From Tulasnella sp. 424 (Eukaryota > Basidiomycota > Agaricomycetes > Cantharellales > Tulasnellaceae): a stretch of 64,000 bases of DNA. The notes beneath the pieces are model-generated. The model saw only the letters and a program-made list of their open reading frames with translations. It did no database searches and was not told the DNA's origin. Made by a program: the position numbers and the translations under genes. The stretch lies in contig WSUB01000081.1 in assembly GCA_019633425.1 (NCBI GenBank), forward strand, positions 62,001 to 126,000. Direction: 5' to 3'. Of this stretch, positions 11,355 to 21,989 are shown one piece after another (the first letter of the stretch is position 1; every line of letters starts with the position of its first letter).

Positions 11355-12792
11355 TTACTTAACCAACCGGCCAAACTTCACCTTGATGCTATTAGTTGCA
11401 ATTGCAAATGTCAAATAGTATTGATTCTTCAGTGCATCTCCACCCAGAGGCGCTAAGAACCAAGGAGTCAGGTCCGCGTCGTTGATAGAGAACGGCCGCT
11501 AAGTCAGGTTGAGGTTTGAGCACCATGTAATACTCACAGCCGTCTCAGCTTTACTATCAGGCCAACGTTTCTTGCCCGCCTTGGGATCGCTTGTCAACCA
11601 TGTCCAGCCAAGCGCAGTTGACACCAGGAACTCCAACTTGTAGGTGCCTACGACATTCAGTTAGCTCCTTTCGACGAGATCCATGGTACGGATAATAAGG
11701 CCATTAAAAATACACTCACATTCCATTTGCTTGACAGTGGCTACTAGTGATCCATTTTGAAGGACGTTCCACAGTGCGACATAGGTAGGCCCGGATGCTT
11801 TGGACCCATCGTCAGTGCTCCTTAGTCTAGTTTTTACCGACCCTTTAGAGGGGTCAGTAACCGGTATGGTACACAGGTGCCTATGTATTCCCAAAGCTCA
11901 GAGTTGAGAAGAGCACTGTTCAACTTTCGACCCACCCTGTGGCACCAGCCCCGAACCGGCTGAATATGTCGTCATTGCTCCAACTCTGTCCTCCTATGAA
12001 ACAGTAAGGAGAGGGCGTGTTCTGAAAGCACCAGGTAACCGCCCGAATTCAATTCACCGCCTCCAGATTCAAGAGGTCGTTCATGCCGGAGATTCTTGCA
12101 CGCACCATTATCTTTAGATTACAAGGAAAAGATTCGGAGTTCCAGGAAACTACAATCGCTTCGTCAGGCGATGAAGAGTAGCATAGGCGGGAACCATCAG
12201 CGTGCAATGTGAGATAGCCTGTATTTGCGTTTCCGCCCACAGCAACGCGAATGGTCCCGGTTTTCCAAGGGCTTGGCATGGCAGGTGGAGGTGGTAAGAT
12301 GCTCGCAGCACTGATTGCTGTAGCGTTGGAAGGCGATAGGCTGCTTGCTCCAGGCAAGGCGGCGGCTGGGGTTGGCATTGTTGCTGCCAGCGTCAATCCA
12401 CTGAGTGATAATTCAAGCATTCGACGTTCACTATCTTGAGATCGTGGTAGAAAACTATATTTACCTCAACGACCTTTCCACTTCGCTATCCCATTCTTTG
12501 TCAAGGATCGCTTCTTGCAGGAGATCCCAGTCTTTTCGCGTGGCGGAAGGTAAACGCCGGTACCACCGCAAAGCCGTTCCAGCGAAAGAGGCCGAGGCAA
12601 AGGCCGTCAGCCATTCCTGGTCATTTGACTTCCCGGTCTTGAAAGCCTGAATGTTAACCGCCCGAATGAAGTCTTCTGCCTCACGACTGTTGTCGCCTCG
12701 AAAGATAAGAAAGTCCTCTGTGTCCGGTTTATGACATGAGATACATAAGCCAGCATTGGTGAAGAAAGCGAAGTCATACCAATATCAGCCAT
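11355..12792 (-). CDS. GagB family protein with extended C-terminus
   Basis: Exons on the minus strand: 12780-12792, 12465-12717, 12106-12400, 11936-12021, 11720-11880, 11538-11647, 11355-11498; 1062 nt, 353 residues, no internal stop. Exon 2 (253 nt) has FLIFRGDN, EAEDFIRAVNIQAF and ALRWYRRLP. The linker is Ala/Pro-rich, followed by KTGTIRVAVGG...GYLTLH. Exon 4 has CFIGGQSWSND, exon 5 LWNVLQNGSLVATV, exon 6 WTWLTSDPK...RWPDSK. The last exon differs from the usual 24-nt type: after a 39-nt intron with a CTCAAC branch site, 48 codons follow (RPFSINDADLT..., then PLGGDA). A similar tail survives in the remnant at 323-465, which supports it being real coding sequence in a subfamily. Confidence 0.65.
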
Positions 12793-14539
12793 TAATGTTG
12801 CAGAAGACCGTGAAAAGATAGATAAGGAGGTCAACCGCACATAGGGGTAGCGTGAGACCTCAGATCCCAGGACAGGATCTAGACGAAGAATCTGAAACAG
12901 TGGATGTGCCTAGTGATTGTCAACAACGTTCCAGCATCTTCCTTGCAAGAAAATCCTTCCAAATGCTATTAAGTGCCGTTCGTCTCCGCCGCCAGGGTGG
13001 AACATGATGTGAACGCGTACGAGATGAGGGAATCAGGATGGTACATGAACCCCCACAGCAGCATATGAAAATATTGATTGCAAGCGAAATTTACCTTCGA
13101 AGTTTATCGGGTAATAAGGAAGTAGGTTCCTGCTCTGAAGCGTTTCACGAGCGTAACAGTCCCAGAGGTGTTCAGCCAATCCGTCGAATAGAACACTGCC
13201 ATATTTTGTTGACGATTCACCGGTCTTAAATGCTGAAGCATGGCGGAGTTCGCTCTTATCCATCTTTCTCGCCATATTGGCGTCTGTATTACCCTAGATC
13301 CTGACAGCGTCGACCGAAGTTCGAGTAAGCCACGCTAGCACCCCATAAACCCGGGCCGAGGCTTAAGCTCTAGGACAAAATCACTTATCTATTCAGGCTT
13401 GGACGCTTTATTTAAAAAGGATTCTAACGATCGCAAGCGGGTTTCGACAGAGGAGAGGATCCTCAATAGACTCATGAGCGAAACATCGACGAAGTATTGC
13501 AATTCGTAATTTTGAGAGTCGTAGGAAATTGCTGGAGAGGCCCAATGTGCTGCGTCACCTTGAGATGCCACTTGATCGTCTTACGCACAACATCTAACGA
13601 TAAACGCTCCTCTCGAATTTTTTTTTCCGGGCCACGATTTCGAAGACTGGTTTACAGAAGATGAAGCAGCACATTGCGATCGATACTTAGAGATAGCTCT
13701 ATTTTCGCCCAACGGTCTCAATATCCTCCTTCTGGAGATCTTTATCTACCTGAGCCCCTCGCCCGGGCTTGTACCCTTGGTCTCTCGGTACGGCCGTTGG
13801 GAGTTTTCCAGGTACCCTGGCGGCGCCTGGCTCGAGTCCCACCGGATTTTCTGCCAATATGAACGCGAAAATAAACAGGGATTATCATCTCAGAGTGTCC
13901 AAGATGGACGTTGGATTAGCTCCTGGATGAACAGAGTCCCGGAAGCAAGCTTTGTTATGGGGGTGCCCGCTTGGCTTTGGCCAAGTTCGTTGGTCGCCGT
14001 CTGCAGCAACTTCCTTCGGCATGAGACTGTCAAAGGCATGGGAGGTACTTGAAATGGTTGCGAGTAACTCACGATTGTGCTAGAGATGGCCGTTGTTCCG
14101 AGGTGTTGAGAGTTGACTGCTTTATGTGGAGAAGTTGACTGGATAGGAGAGGCAAGAGCGGCTTGGAAATTGGTCCTAGAGGTTGCCTATATGTATCCGC
14201 TTCTCGACGTGCTGAGCGCAGCTGGTATTGCAATGTGCGCAATGGGTGATCGGCACTGATCAGTGGGACCTTGAAGATTGACCTTCGATGTGGGGTTCAA
14301 CTCCACCACAGTGGGCACATTTCGACATGGTCCATTCCGTGCCAAGAGACAGCACATGTATCATGACTTCCTGCAAGTTGACTTGAGCCGAAACTGTTGA
14401 TAGACAAGTGCTTGAACAGGCCCTCGTAGTTCTGCAGTGATTGGTTATTCGTCTTGGGGAGATAGTCGATCAAAGCTTTTGGGGTCAACGGCTAAAGTTA
14501 TCTTAACAGAAATAAAAGGACTCGCTATTTCAGGTAAAG
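12793..14539. other. Intergenic; weak minus-strand coding signals
   Basis: No gene could be built. On the minus strand 13389-13571 (60 codons, starting MASQGDAAHW) and 13033-13275 (with 'LFDGLAEHLWDCYARE') look mildly coding, and could be exons of a small orphan gene. No phase-compatible splice pair connects them that I can defend. 13600-14500 shows nothing recognisable. Confidence 0.3.
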
Positions 14540-14626
14540 GGCAAGATGGCCGAGCGGTCTAAGGCGCTAGTTTCAGGTTGTGATTACTAGTCTTCACGGG
14601 CGTGGGTTCGAATCCCACTCTTGTCA
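14540..14626 (+). tRNA. tRNA-Leu(CAG) with short intron
   Basis: Acceptor arm GGCAAGA (14540-14546) pairs with TCTTGTC (14619-14625), including one G-U pair, with discriminator A at 14626. The D-arm region TGGCCGAGCGGTCTAAGGC and the T-arm GTGGGTTCGAATCCCAC are typical of a eukaryotic type-II leucine tRNA with a long variable arm. The anticodon stem is CTAGT/ACTAG (14567-14571 and 14586-14590). The 14-nt loop fits a 7-nt loop with CAG at 14574-14576 plus a roughly 7-nt intron after position 37 (about 14578-14584). A and B box promoters are internal. CCA is not encoded. Confidence 0.9.
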
Positions 14627-14982
14627 CTCTTTTGGCCCACATCGCAGGTCCTGCCTCGCTGCTTACCGTGCAGACGGGGTCCTACTTTTAATGGACTCAA
14701 AGGTATCTGTAGTTGAAAGCTTTGTGTCGCCGTAGCCATGGTTTTTTCAGTAATTCCTCAGGGGCACAATCAGCACGCGCTTCTTGTTTGTTGTCACCCG
14801 GAATGGCAAAAAAAGGCCCTCCTTCCGATTATCGTCACCCCCGATTTGGTTGATAGCCCCACCGTGTCAGATGGAAATAGATTAGACTCCCTGCTACCAG
14901 CCTATAGAAAGGCGAGGTCAGCCGATATAAGCTGGGCTTTTCCTCAAAGCCAGTTTCAGCCACCCTCCTACGTCAAACTACT

Positions 14983-16403
14983 ATGGTTGACAGTCCGCTC
15001 CGTTCTCCACTATCTGAGCGTGGCCAGTATCGCGGCCGTGGGGCCGGAAGAGGTTGGCGAGGCAGCCGAGGCTACAAGCCGGCGCCTACGGAACCAGTCA
15101 AGAAGCCTACGTTCCACATCAAGAGGGACCTCGGACCTCTGATCGAGCAATTTCAAACCCTCCCGCGCACAACGACCGCAGCTCGCGTTACAATGCTGAA
15201 ATCGATCAGTTCATACTCGTGGGTTGAGGGTGGAGACGAACCGACAATCATTGTCCCGAGTAGGTGTTGTTTTGAATTAACGAATATCGGTTCTCTTTAA
15301 TTTGCCCGGATATGTAGGCTCTCCCCCAGTTTGGACCAAAACGAGTCCACGAAGAGTTCCTGCCGACACTGGGAAAAGATATAGCGACCAGAACTCCGCC
15401 AGAATGGGACCCAAGTTGTCTCCCCTGATCCCTATATTTGCTTCGATCGACCACATGGATGCAGATATTGACCTTCCTTCATTCGACATCGTAACCGATC
15501 GCAACAATCTACTCAAATTACTCCATTGGGCCTCCAATTCAGAGGAGTACGACGATTTCCGGATTGACGTGGAGCTGGCCGGCAAGACCTGTCTCTTCAC
15601 TCGAACAGATGAAGTCGACATAGATGTCATAGAGGGATTTCGTGGCTATGGCGAGGAATATCACAAAGCTGTCGCGAAGTGGCCTAAAGGAAGCGAAGGT
15701 GCTACAGGTCATCATCGCGTCATCTCAATCGTGAGTTTGTTCTATGCCTTAGCATGCCTTGCCAAGGGACCAAATACTTTTATCTCGTGACTAGGACCTT
15801 GATGGGATCAAGATCCTCCTTCGGTTCGAGATAGATGCTCGAATTGAAGTACAGGAAGACAAGTCGAATCCGAACGATGACGTCGACGATCTCGTGGATG
15901 CGCTCTCAAGTCTACTTACAAGTTCATCCAAGGCACCCGCAAGAAAGACCACTTCCTTCGCAGGACTGACGGTAAAGCCAAGCGAGAATAGGATGATGGT
16001 ACCCCAATCTTCTATCATCAAGTTGAAGACTCGTGCCGAGCACAAGCCGCTCAACATGGAGGACGTTGGGCCGCAAATCCACTTGTCTCAAACACCCTAT
16101 CTCTACCTTGCCAAGCACGTCCGGGGAGATTTTCAACCTGCCCAACGCATCATACCTGACGTCCAGAAGATTGAGCTTCAACTGGGGAAGCTGAGAGAAG
16201 CTTTGCTCGATATTGTGGAGGTTGTCAGGGAGCAGGCTCAGGGCGAGGGATTGGCTTTGACTTGCGTGGAGCGCAAACTCGAGTTGTATAAAAGAGGAAC
16301 TGGGACTGGGAGGTCAGTTGGATGGGATATTATTTCAAAGTTTGTCCCTGGACTGTCAACTACGAAAGAGGGTGGTGCTTGGGGCGACGACGAGGAGGAC
16401 TAA
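14983..16403 (+). CDS. Conserved fungal protein with RGG-rich N-terminus (paralogue 1)
   Basis: Exons 14983-15259, 15318-15730, 15795-16403; 1299 nt, 432 residues. The first 30 residues are Arg/Gly-rich (YRGRGAGRGWRGSRG). The body carries IKRDLG, ISSYSWVEGG, SPPVWT, 'DIVTDRNNLLKLL', 'RIDVELAGKTCLFTR', GHHRVISI, and in the last exon QTPYLYLAKHVRG followed by a helical segment and an acidic end (DDEED). I recall this protein type as a conserved fungal family sometimes labelled geranylgeranyl-diphosphate-synthase-like, but no DDxxD prenyltransferase motif is visible, so I do not adopt that name. The RGG tract suggests RNA or nucleic-acid contact. It forms a tandem pair with the next gene; both have a 413-nt middle exon. 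Confidence 0.75.
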
Positions 16404-16879
16404 GGTTGATTGTACCTAGGACCCTGAGTACTTATGTGAAGCCTTCATTGTAATGCCATGAACTTGTCACGCCGATTCCTCTTTTTCTCTTTACGCTATG
16501 AAGTCGAGTGAGACTCTCTGTGTGTTTTTTTTTTTTTTGTTTTTTTGGAGATCTAGGGCTTTCCTGTGAAGTGTATAGTATTCAGTATTTGGGAATTTTC
16601 TGAGCAGAGGTTCAAGTTCTCGTTTATTGAACCCAGGAGAGCTATCACTGCGAGGAACTATCCATTGTACTGGACATCCCATAGCATAAACAGTCACCTT
16701 TTTGCTGCGCTCGGATAAACGAGGAGTCCTGACATGCCCTATTCGGAAGGTCAACGTTGCACCAATAGTCCACAAAAGAAAAAATATGGACCTTCCCTCT
16801 ATATGGAACGGTCCGCGGTCGAGCGGAAGGTCCACAATTAACCTAAAGAAGTAGGAAACTAGAGGGCGGGGACCTCATA

Positions 16880-18371
16880 TTGTATCTTCCCGGTATCGAA
16901 CTATTGAAAACCCGGTCCCTTGATCACAGAGCCCTCGTCGAGCCCAAGCTTTATAAGTTCCCAATCGTTTGTACGTATAGGTCTTCAACAACCCATGTCG
17001 TACTCCTCGTATTCACCTCGTTCCCCAAGCAGCTCCCACGCTCGCGGGGAACTGGATGGTCTTCCTATGGATACAACACCCGATCACCATTCACAAGCAC
17101 CTCTTATGGGTCGGGCACATCAGCTTCGTCGTATATCAAGAAAGACCTCGGTACGCTGGTTCAAGCGTTCCAGCTCCCTTCCGAAACAGTCAGTCCAGCT
17201 CGAATTACATATGCGAAGCCAATAAGCTCCTATACGTGGATCGAAGCCGGATCGAAGCCGACAATTCTGGTTCCCGGTATATACATGTTGAAACCCGAGA
17301 CATTGGGCTAGCTCATACACATATGCACCTCGAAGGCTCTCCTCCGGTTTGGACGAACGTCAATCCCCGTCGAGTTCCTCAAGATCAAGGACTCACCTAC
17401 ATCGACCAGAACTCTGCCCGGATGGGGCCGAAGGCGTCCCCTCTCACACCCATATTCGCCTCGATTGAAGAGCTTGGTGCCGACGTCGATCTCCAAAGCT
17501 TTGATATCGTTACGGACCGTAACAACCTCCGGAAGCTGCTTCGTTGGACCTCGGGTGCGATAGACGAGATAGACTTTCGAATCGACGTGGAGCTAGCGGG
17601 GAAGACGTGTCTCTTCACTCGCAGGGAGGAGAAAGACTCTGACAACGTGACCGAGTTCCGCGGGTTTGGACACGAGTATGAGAAAGCCGCGACGCGATGG
17701 CCCACGGGCAGCGAGCGTGCCACAGGTCACCACCGAGTTATTTCGATCGTAAGTTCTGAGTCACATAAGGCGTACGTCAAGTGACTAACGTACGTGACCC
17801 GCAGAACCTCGGGGGCATAAAAGTTTTGCTCCGCTTCGAACTTGACGCATGCACGCAGACAGTTCCAAGCGCCCCCGGTGTAGAAGTCGACGATTTATTT
17901 ACGGCCCTCGCTGGGTTCGGCACAGGAACATCAGCTTCCCAGAAGATGAGCTCTTTCAAAACCTTGGACATCAGGCCAAGCGGCAACCGAACTCTCGTCC
18001 CGCAATCCGCGCTTATTGAGCTCAAGACTCGCGCCGCGCACAAGGCACTCGACATGGACGAGACAGCACCTCAGCTGTACCTCTCCCAAACGCCTTACCT
18101 CTATCTCGCCAAACACGTTAGAGGCAATTTCCAAACAGTCGAACGGATCCAGATAGATGCCAACAGAGTTGAAGGGGAGCTTGGGAAATTGAGAGAGACC
18201 TTGTTGGAAATTCTGGAGACGGTTCGAGAGCAAGGGTCGGGAGTCGGATTGTGTTTGGTCTGTGTGGGCCAGAAGCTGGAGCTGTACGAACGAAAGCCGG
18301 GAACTGGGCGGGCTGTTGGTCCTGAGATTCTGTCGAAATTTGGAACCCAGCAGGAGGACGATGATGAGTAG
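16880..18371 (+). CDS. Tandem paralogue 2 of the RGG-N-terminus family; N-terminus in doubt
   Basis: Exon 1 ends at 17276; exons 2 and 3 are 17336-17748 and 17805-18371, the latter preceded by a textbook CTAAC branch site. Exon 2 is 413 nt, as in paralogue 1, and the protein shares IKKDLG, 'DIVTDRNNLRKLL', 'RIDVELAGKTCLFTR', GHHRVISI and QTPYLYLAKHVRG. The start is uncertain. The ATG at 16995 begins a peptide resembling paralogue 1's N-terminus, but in another frame. In the conserved frame the only upstream ATG is 16880, giving an unrelated leader. A one-base indel near 17040-17060 (sequence error or real) would explain this. The rest looks functional. Confidence 0.65.
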
Positions 18372-18498
18372 ATGTCGAACCAAAAAAGTTTACCGCGTCG
18401 AAGAGTCTAGGGGAAATAAACAAATAATGCTGTATATTGAAAATGGGATTATCATAATCGGGAATGTGGAAGGAAAGAATCGGTCCCTCTTTTTGCCC

Positions 18499-19993
18499 TC
18501 ACTTGGAAGGTTTCAGAACGTTGGAACAATCCTCTCCGTTCACCACGGTAGTAACATTATTGAGAGTTGTCTTTGCGATTGAGGCTAGTGCCTTTCGATT
18601 CGATCCAATTGGTCAGAACCACTAGCGGTGCCGAGCGGAAGACTGCGTACCTCCTGGGTTAGGAACGCCTGGTGTCCCGAGATAAAGACGTTGTTGAAGC
18701 CTAACAGCCTTGCCAAGACGTCATCTTGAATCACGCTTTGACTCTTGTCTTGGAAGAAATATCTCCCCTCCTTCTCATAAACGTCCAATCCTGCAGCAGA
18801 GATCTTCCTGCTCTTCAGCCCTTCGATGAGCGCCTTGCTATCGACCAGCCCGCCACGGCTCGTATTTATGAGAACAACGCCTTTTTTCATCTTTCCAATG
18901 GTCTCGCTATTGATTAAGTGCTCGGTGGAGGGTAAAAGGGGACTGTGTAAGGTGATGATATCGGCTTGCGCTAGAAGGTCGTCGAGAGCGACGTAAGTAA
19001 ACTTGGGGTCGTTCTTCAGCTCCGGGTTGAGCATCGGGTCGTAGCCGATGACCTTAGCCCCGAAACCATGTGATAGGATACGGGCCACGCGCAGACCAAT
19101 AGCCTGTGGCACCAGGGTCGTGAAAGGTCAGACGCAAAGCAACGGATACTTCAATGGACGGACGCACTCCCGTGCCTATAACGCCAATGGTGCGTTCCTT
19201 GATGTTGAAGCCAAGCAGTCCTTCGAGCGAGAAATTATTCTCGCGTACACGACTATACGATTTGTGGCTTTATGAACCTGGATCAGTAACAACAGTCCGT
19301 ACATCGAGTAGACAGCAGTCCACTCACTATTTTCGGATAACGGTCAACATCATGCCGACAGCAAACTAAGACGATGGCAAGATATTAGCACTTGAAACGA
19401 GAGATTTGGAATCTTTCAGCTAACCTCGGCGACTGAAAAGGGACTTGAATCAGCATGGAATAGCAACAACGAAAGAGCGCCGACAGACCTGCATCAGGGG
19501 AGTATTGCGGAACACTGACGACCGTTATACCTAGCTCTTGGGCCTTCGCCAGGTCAACCTACATGTGCGTAAGCGAATGAGTGATTAATGTAGCACGTGT
19601 GGCAGTAGCTGTTGTTGAGGAGGGTAACTTACGTTGTCGGCGCCCGTGCACTGGCCAAGAATGACGACGTTTAGAGGGTGAACACCAGCATACAAACGAG
19701 GACGCACGTACTCGTAACGCGAGGAGCTTTATTCCGGACTCCTTCACTTTCTGCAGAGTTTCGGCGTCCGCTTTATCGTTGACAAAGATGCAGATGGCGT
19801 CGCTGCCCTTTGCTAAGGAAACGGTAGATGGCTGGAGTTTGGTTTCATGGAAGTCGAGTTCCACGTTATCACTTTTGCACTTGTTGAACGCATCGATCTC
19901 GTACTGTCATACAAGCTTGTCGTTAGTTCCTCGGCGACAAGTTGGACTGGTCGTTACCTCTTTGCTGCTGAAGAATGTGATTCTCGTAGGCAT
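18499..19993 (-). CDS. D-lactate dehydrogenase-type 2-hydroxyacid dehydrogenase
   Basis: Exons on the minus strand: 19958-19993, 19712-19903, 19633-19650, 19489-19558, 19425-19432, 19328-19365, 19168-19267, 18651-19103, 18499-18591; 1008 nt, 335 residues, close to E. coli LdhA in length and alignable along its whole length. It reduces pyruvate or a related 2-oxoacid to a D-2-hydroxyacid using NADH, probably in the cytosol. The Rossmann loop is VIGTGAIG. Catalytic residues expected for the family are R237 in NTSRGG, E266 in DVYEKE and H298 in GHQAF, with the same spacing as R235/E264/H296 of LdhA. Two exons are tiny (18 and 8 nt), yet both are needed to give CTGADN and VAE at their conserved places. 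Frame is continuous throughout. Confidence 0.88.
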
Positions 19994-20473
19994 ACTGAAG
20001 GAAGTAGTCGAGTGGCTGAAAGACCGTAGAGAGTGAAGAGGTGAATTTCGAGTCGCTACTGCAGGTAACCTAGATATACGAGGGAGCGATGATGCTGCAG
20101 TGACGTTACGTTGGAGGGGAGTGTGAGCAGAGTGCCAATCTTAGAACGCGGGATACGAACTAACATAGAGAAGTCTTTGGCACATGGCTTGAGGTTACAA
20201 TAAGTGAGCGAGTGATTGATGCGTACATTGTGGTTGGTGGTGGAGAATAGGTTCAGTTCAGCTAGTATATATGATCGAACAAATGCCGGGCCGGGAAATC
20301 CCTTGTGGCGTCGGCTAACTGATGACGTCATCAAGGGTGCGTTGCGGCACGGTCGTGTCTCCGAACAAAATTACATTATTAGCAAGACCCAATTTTAAAA
20401 GATGACGAGACTAAGCATCACAACAGTGATCATAATGAGAGGGGAGTAACTGTCCATAGAATGCGGATCATGT

Positions 20474-21989
20474 CTAGGCCACCGGGGCAACGACTGCAGC
20501 TGGTCGAATCTCTCCCAATCGTTCCATTGCGAATCGCGTGCCGCGCTCGGCCTGGGTCAGTCGCTTTGCGGGACCTGAAGGTAATGACGTTCAGTCAACG
20601 TCGAATTGGGGCCGCTTTAGCCGACTCACCAATGACCGAAAAGTGGTGGTCTCTGTACGCTTCCAAAGCAATAACGGCGTTATTGTAAGCTTCATAAAGA
20701 TGATCGTTTGTTTTGTTGGCCATCACATAGTCTTTCACCCGCGGAAGGCAAGTGAGGGCGTCGAGGAACTGGACGTGGCATTCTAAAGAATAACGAAAAA
20801 AGAGGTCGGTTCACGGGCGTTTCTGGGGAAAAAGTTGAACGTACGAGGCATTGCTAGTCGCATTCGTTCGTTGTACTTGTAGCAGGACTGCTCCGAGTGA
20901 GTCACTCCGAGAAGGGTATCAAATGTAGGAAGAAGACACGTTTGGCTTGCAGTTGCGCCTTGTGTAGGGAGTCAGCGGCAGGTCCCGTGTGAGGTTCGGA
21001 ACCACTCACCTGACAGTTTGATCCATTCGCCCTTGGTGGGATCGTCTGGGTAGGAGCGGAAGAATACTCCCTTCGGGAGAACGTTCTTCGGAGCACCATT
21101 TATGTTAAACAGAGAAGCTTTGCGACATGAAGTGTCAGATGAAAGCTCACCGTAGCTCCGAGGCCAGTCAAGTAAGGCTTCACTCTCGAATAGAAGACAT
21201 CTACGTGCTCGCATTAGAGATCATTCTATGAGAGAAATGTTTCGTGTCCTCACCAGGATCAAGGCCTTCTTTCACGAGACTGAGTTCCTGCTTGCACTTG
21301 GTTACGGCGCCCGTCAAGTCTCGCAACACTCCTTCCAAACTGTCTCCATCTTTCTCCCCTGCGGCCTTGCTAGCTTCGAGAGCGAGTTTTAAAGCTTGAC
21401 CTCCAGCTGACTCGAGCATGACGTGAGTGACAACGTAATGAGCTTCCTCTGCGGTGTTCGTGAACGAGAAGATGGGTTCAAGGTTGGATGCGCGTTCTTG
21501 TGTTGCCGATGAAAGGGTGGGGAATTTGCGTTGCCAATTCCACGTGCACACCGCTGAGTAGGTGAGACCAGGTTGGATCCCCAGGTGGAAAGCGACATGG
21601 CGCAAGGGAATAGCGATGTTGGCTGGGATGTAGTCCAAAACCTTCTCGTCGTAGGCCTCGTCTTCGTCCTTTGGCCTACCTACGGTCGCTCCCCACACGT
21701 AGGCTTGAGCGATATAGGAGAGTGCGCAATACGCCAAGCGCCACTGAGGGATGTTTCCACAGCTCTCGGTGAAGAGGAGCAATGGCAACGCATCGACTTG
21801 TTTTCGGAACTCCCCAGGATAGTTCCAGAGAAGTTTGGGGATCGATTTGGCTGTGAATAGCCAGATGTTGAATTCAAAGTTGGTGAATGATACAGCTGGA
21901 GGAGGTGATGGTAGGAATCCGGCAGTCGGAGAGAGGTGGTGTGACGAGAGGAACGATTCGAGGTCGGCGGGGAAGGATGAGGCTACCAT
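20474..21989 (-). CDS. BNA2: Indoleamine 2,3-dioxygenase
   Basis: Exons on the minus strand: 21254-21989, 21151-21200, 21010-21085, 20845-20958, 20630-20782, 20474-20574; 1230 nt, 409 residues, usual for fungal IDO. This haem enzyme opens the indole ring of L-tryptophan to N-formylkynurenine, the first step toward NAD or of tryptophan catabolism. IDO landmarks in order: GFLPSPPP near the N-terminus, 'WRLAYCALSYIAQAYVWGA', 'FHLGIQPGLTYSAVCTWNW', VFYSRVKPYLTG, GEWIKLSG, TFDTLLGV, and an AYRDHH segment whose H372 aligns with the proximal haem histidine of human IDO1. The C-terminal GTGGT motif is degraded to GTRF, so activity is not certain. The first ATG in this frame is at 22160; I prefer 21989, where similarity starts. 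Confidence 0.87.

Larger units (their letters stand above)
1..12800 (-). repeat. Array of diverged GagB gene copies
   Basis: Five spliceable GagB genes and one remnant lie here in the same orientation, with start codons at 2339, 4353, 6591, 9159 and 12792. Three of them (2339, 6591, 9159) have identical lengths for exons 1, 2, 3, 5, 6 and 7 (13, 253, 286, 161, 107 and 24 nt). Their 3' flanks at about 560-790, 4950-5225 and 7490-7780 also resemble each other, so the duplicated unit is larger than the coding region. Divergence between units is substantial, so this is an old or fast-evolving array rather than a fresh amplification. The stretch 9160-11354 between the fourth and fifth genes does not match the unit. 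Confidence 0.8.

Noticed and set aside
1..12800. LTR retrotransposons as the source of the gag-like ORFs
   Set aside because: No LTR pairs, primer-binding sites, protease, reverse transcriptase or integrase were seen, and every copy has introns at the same places.
19168..19365. Apparent frameshift in the D-lactate dehydrogenase between two exons
   Set aside because: A recount of the exon end (CGA AAA TA, then the intron) shows phase 2 joins correctly to the next exon; the whole model is divisible by three.
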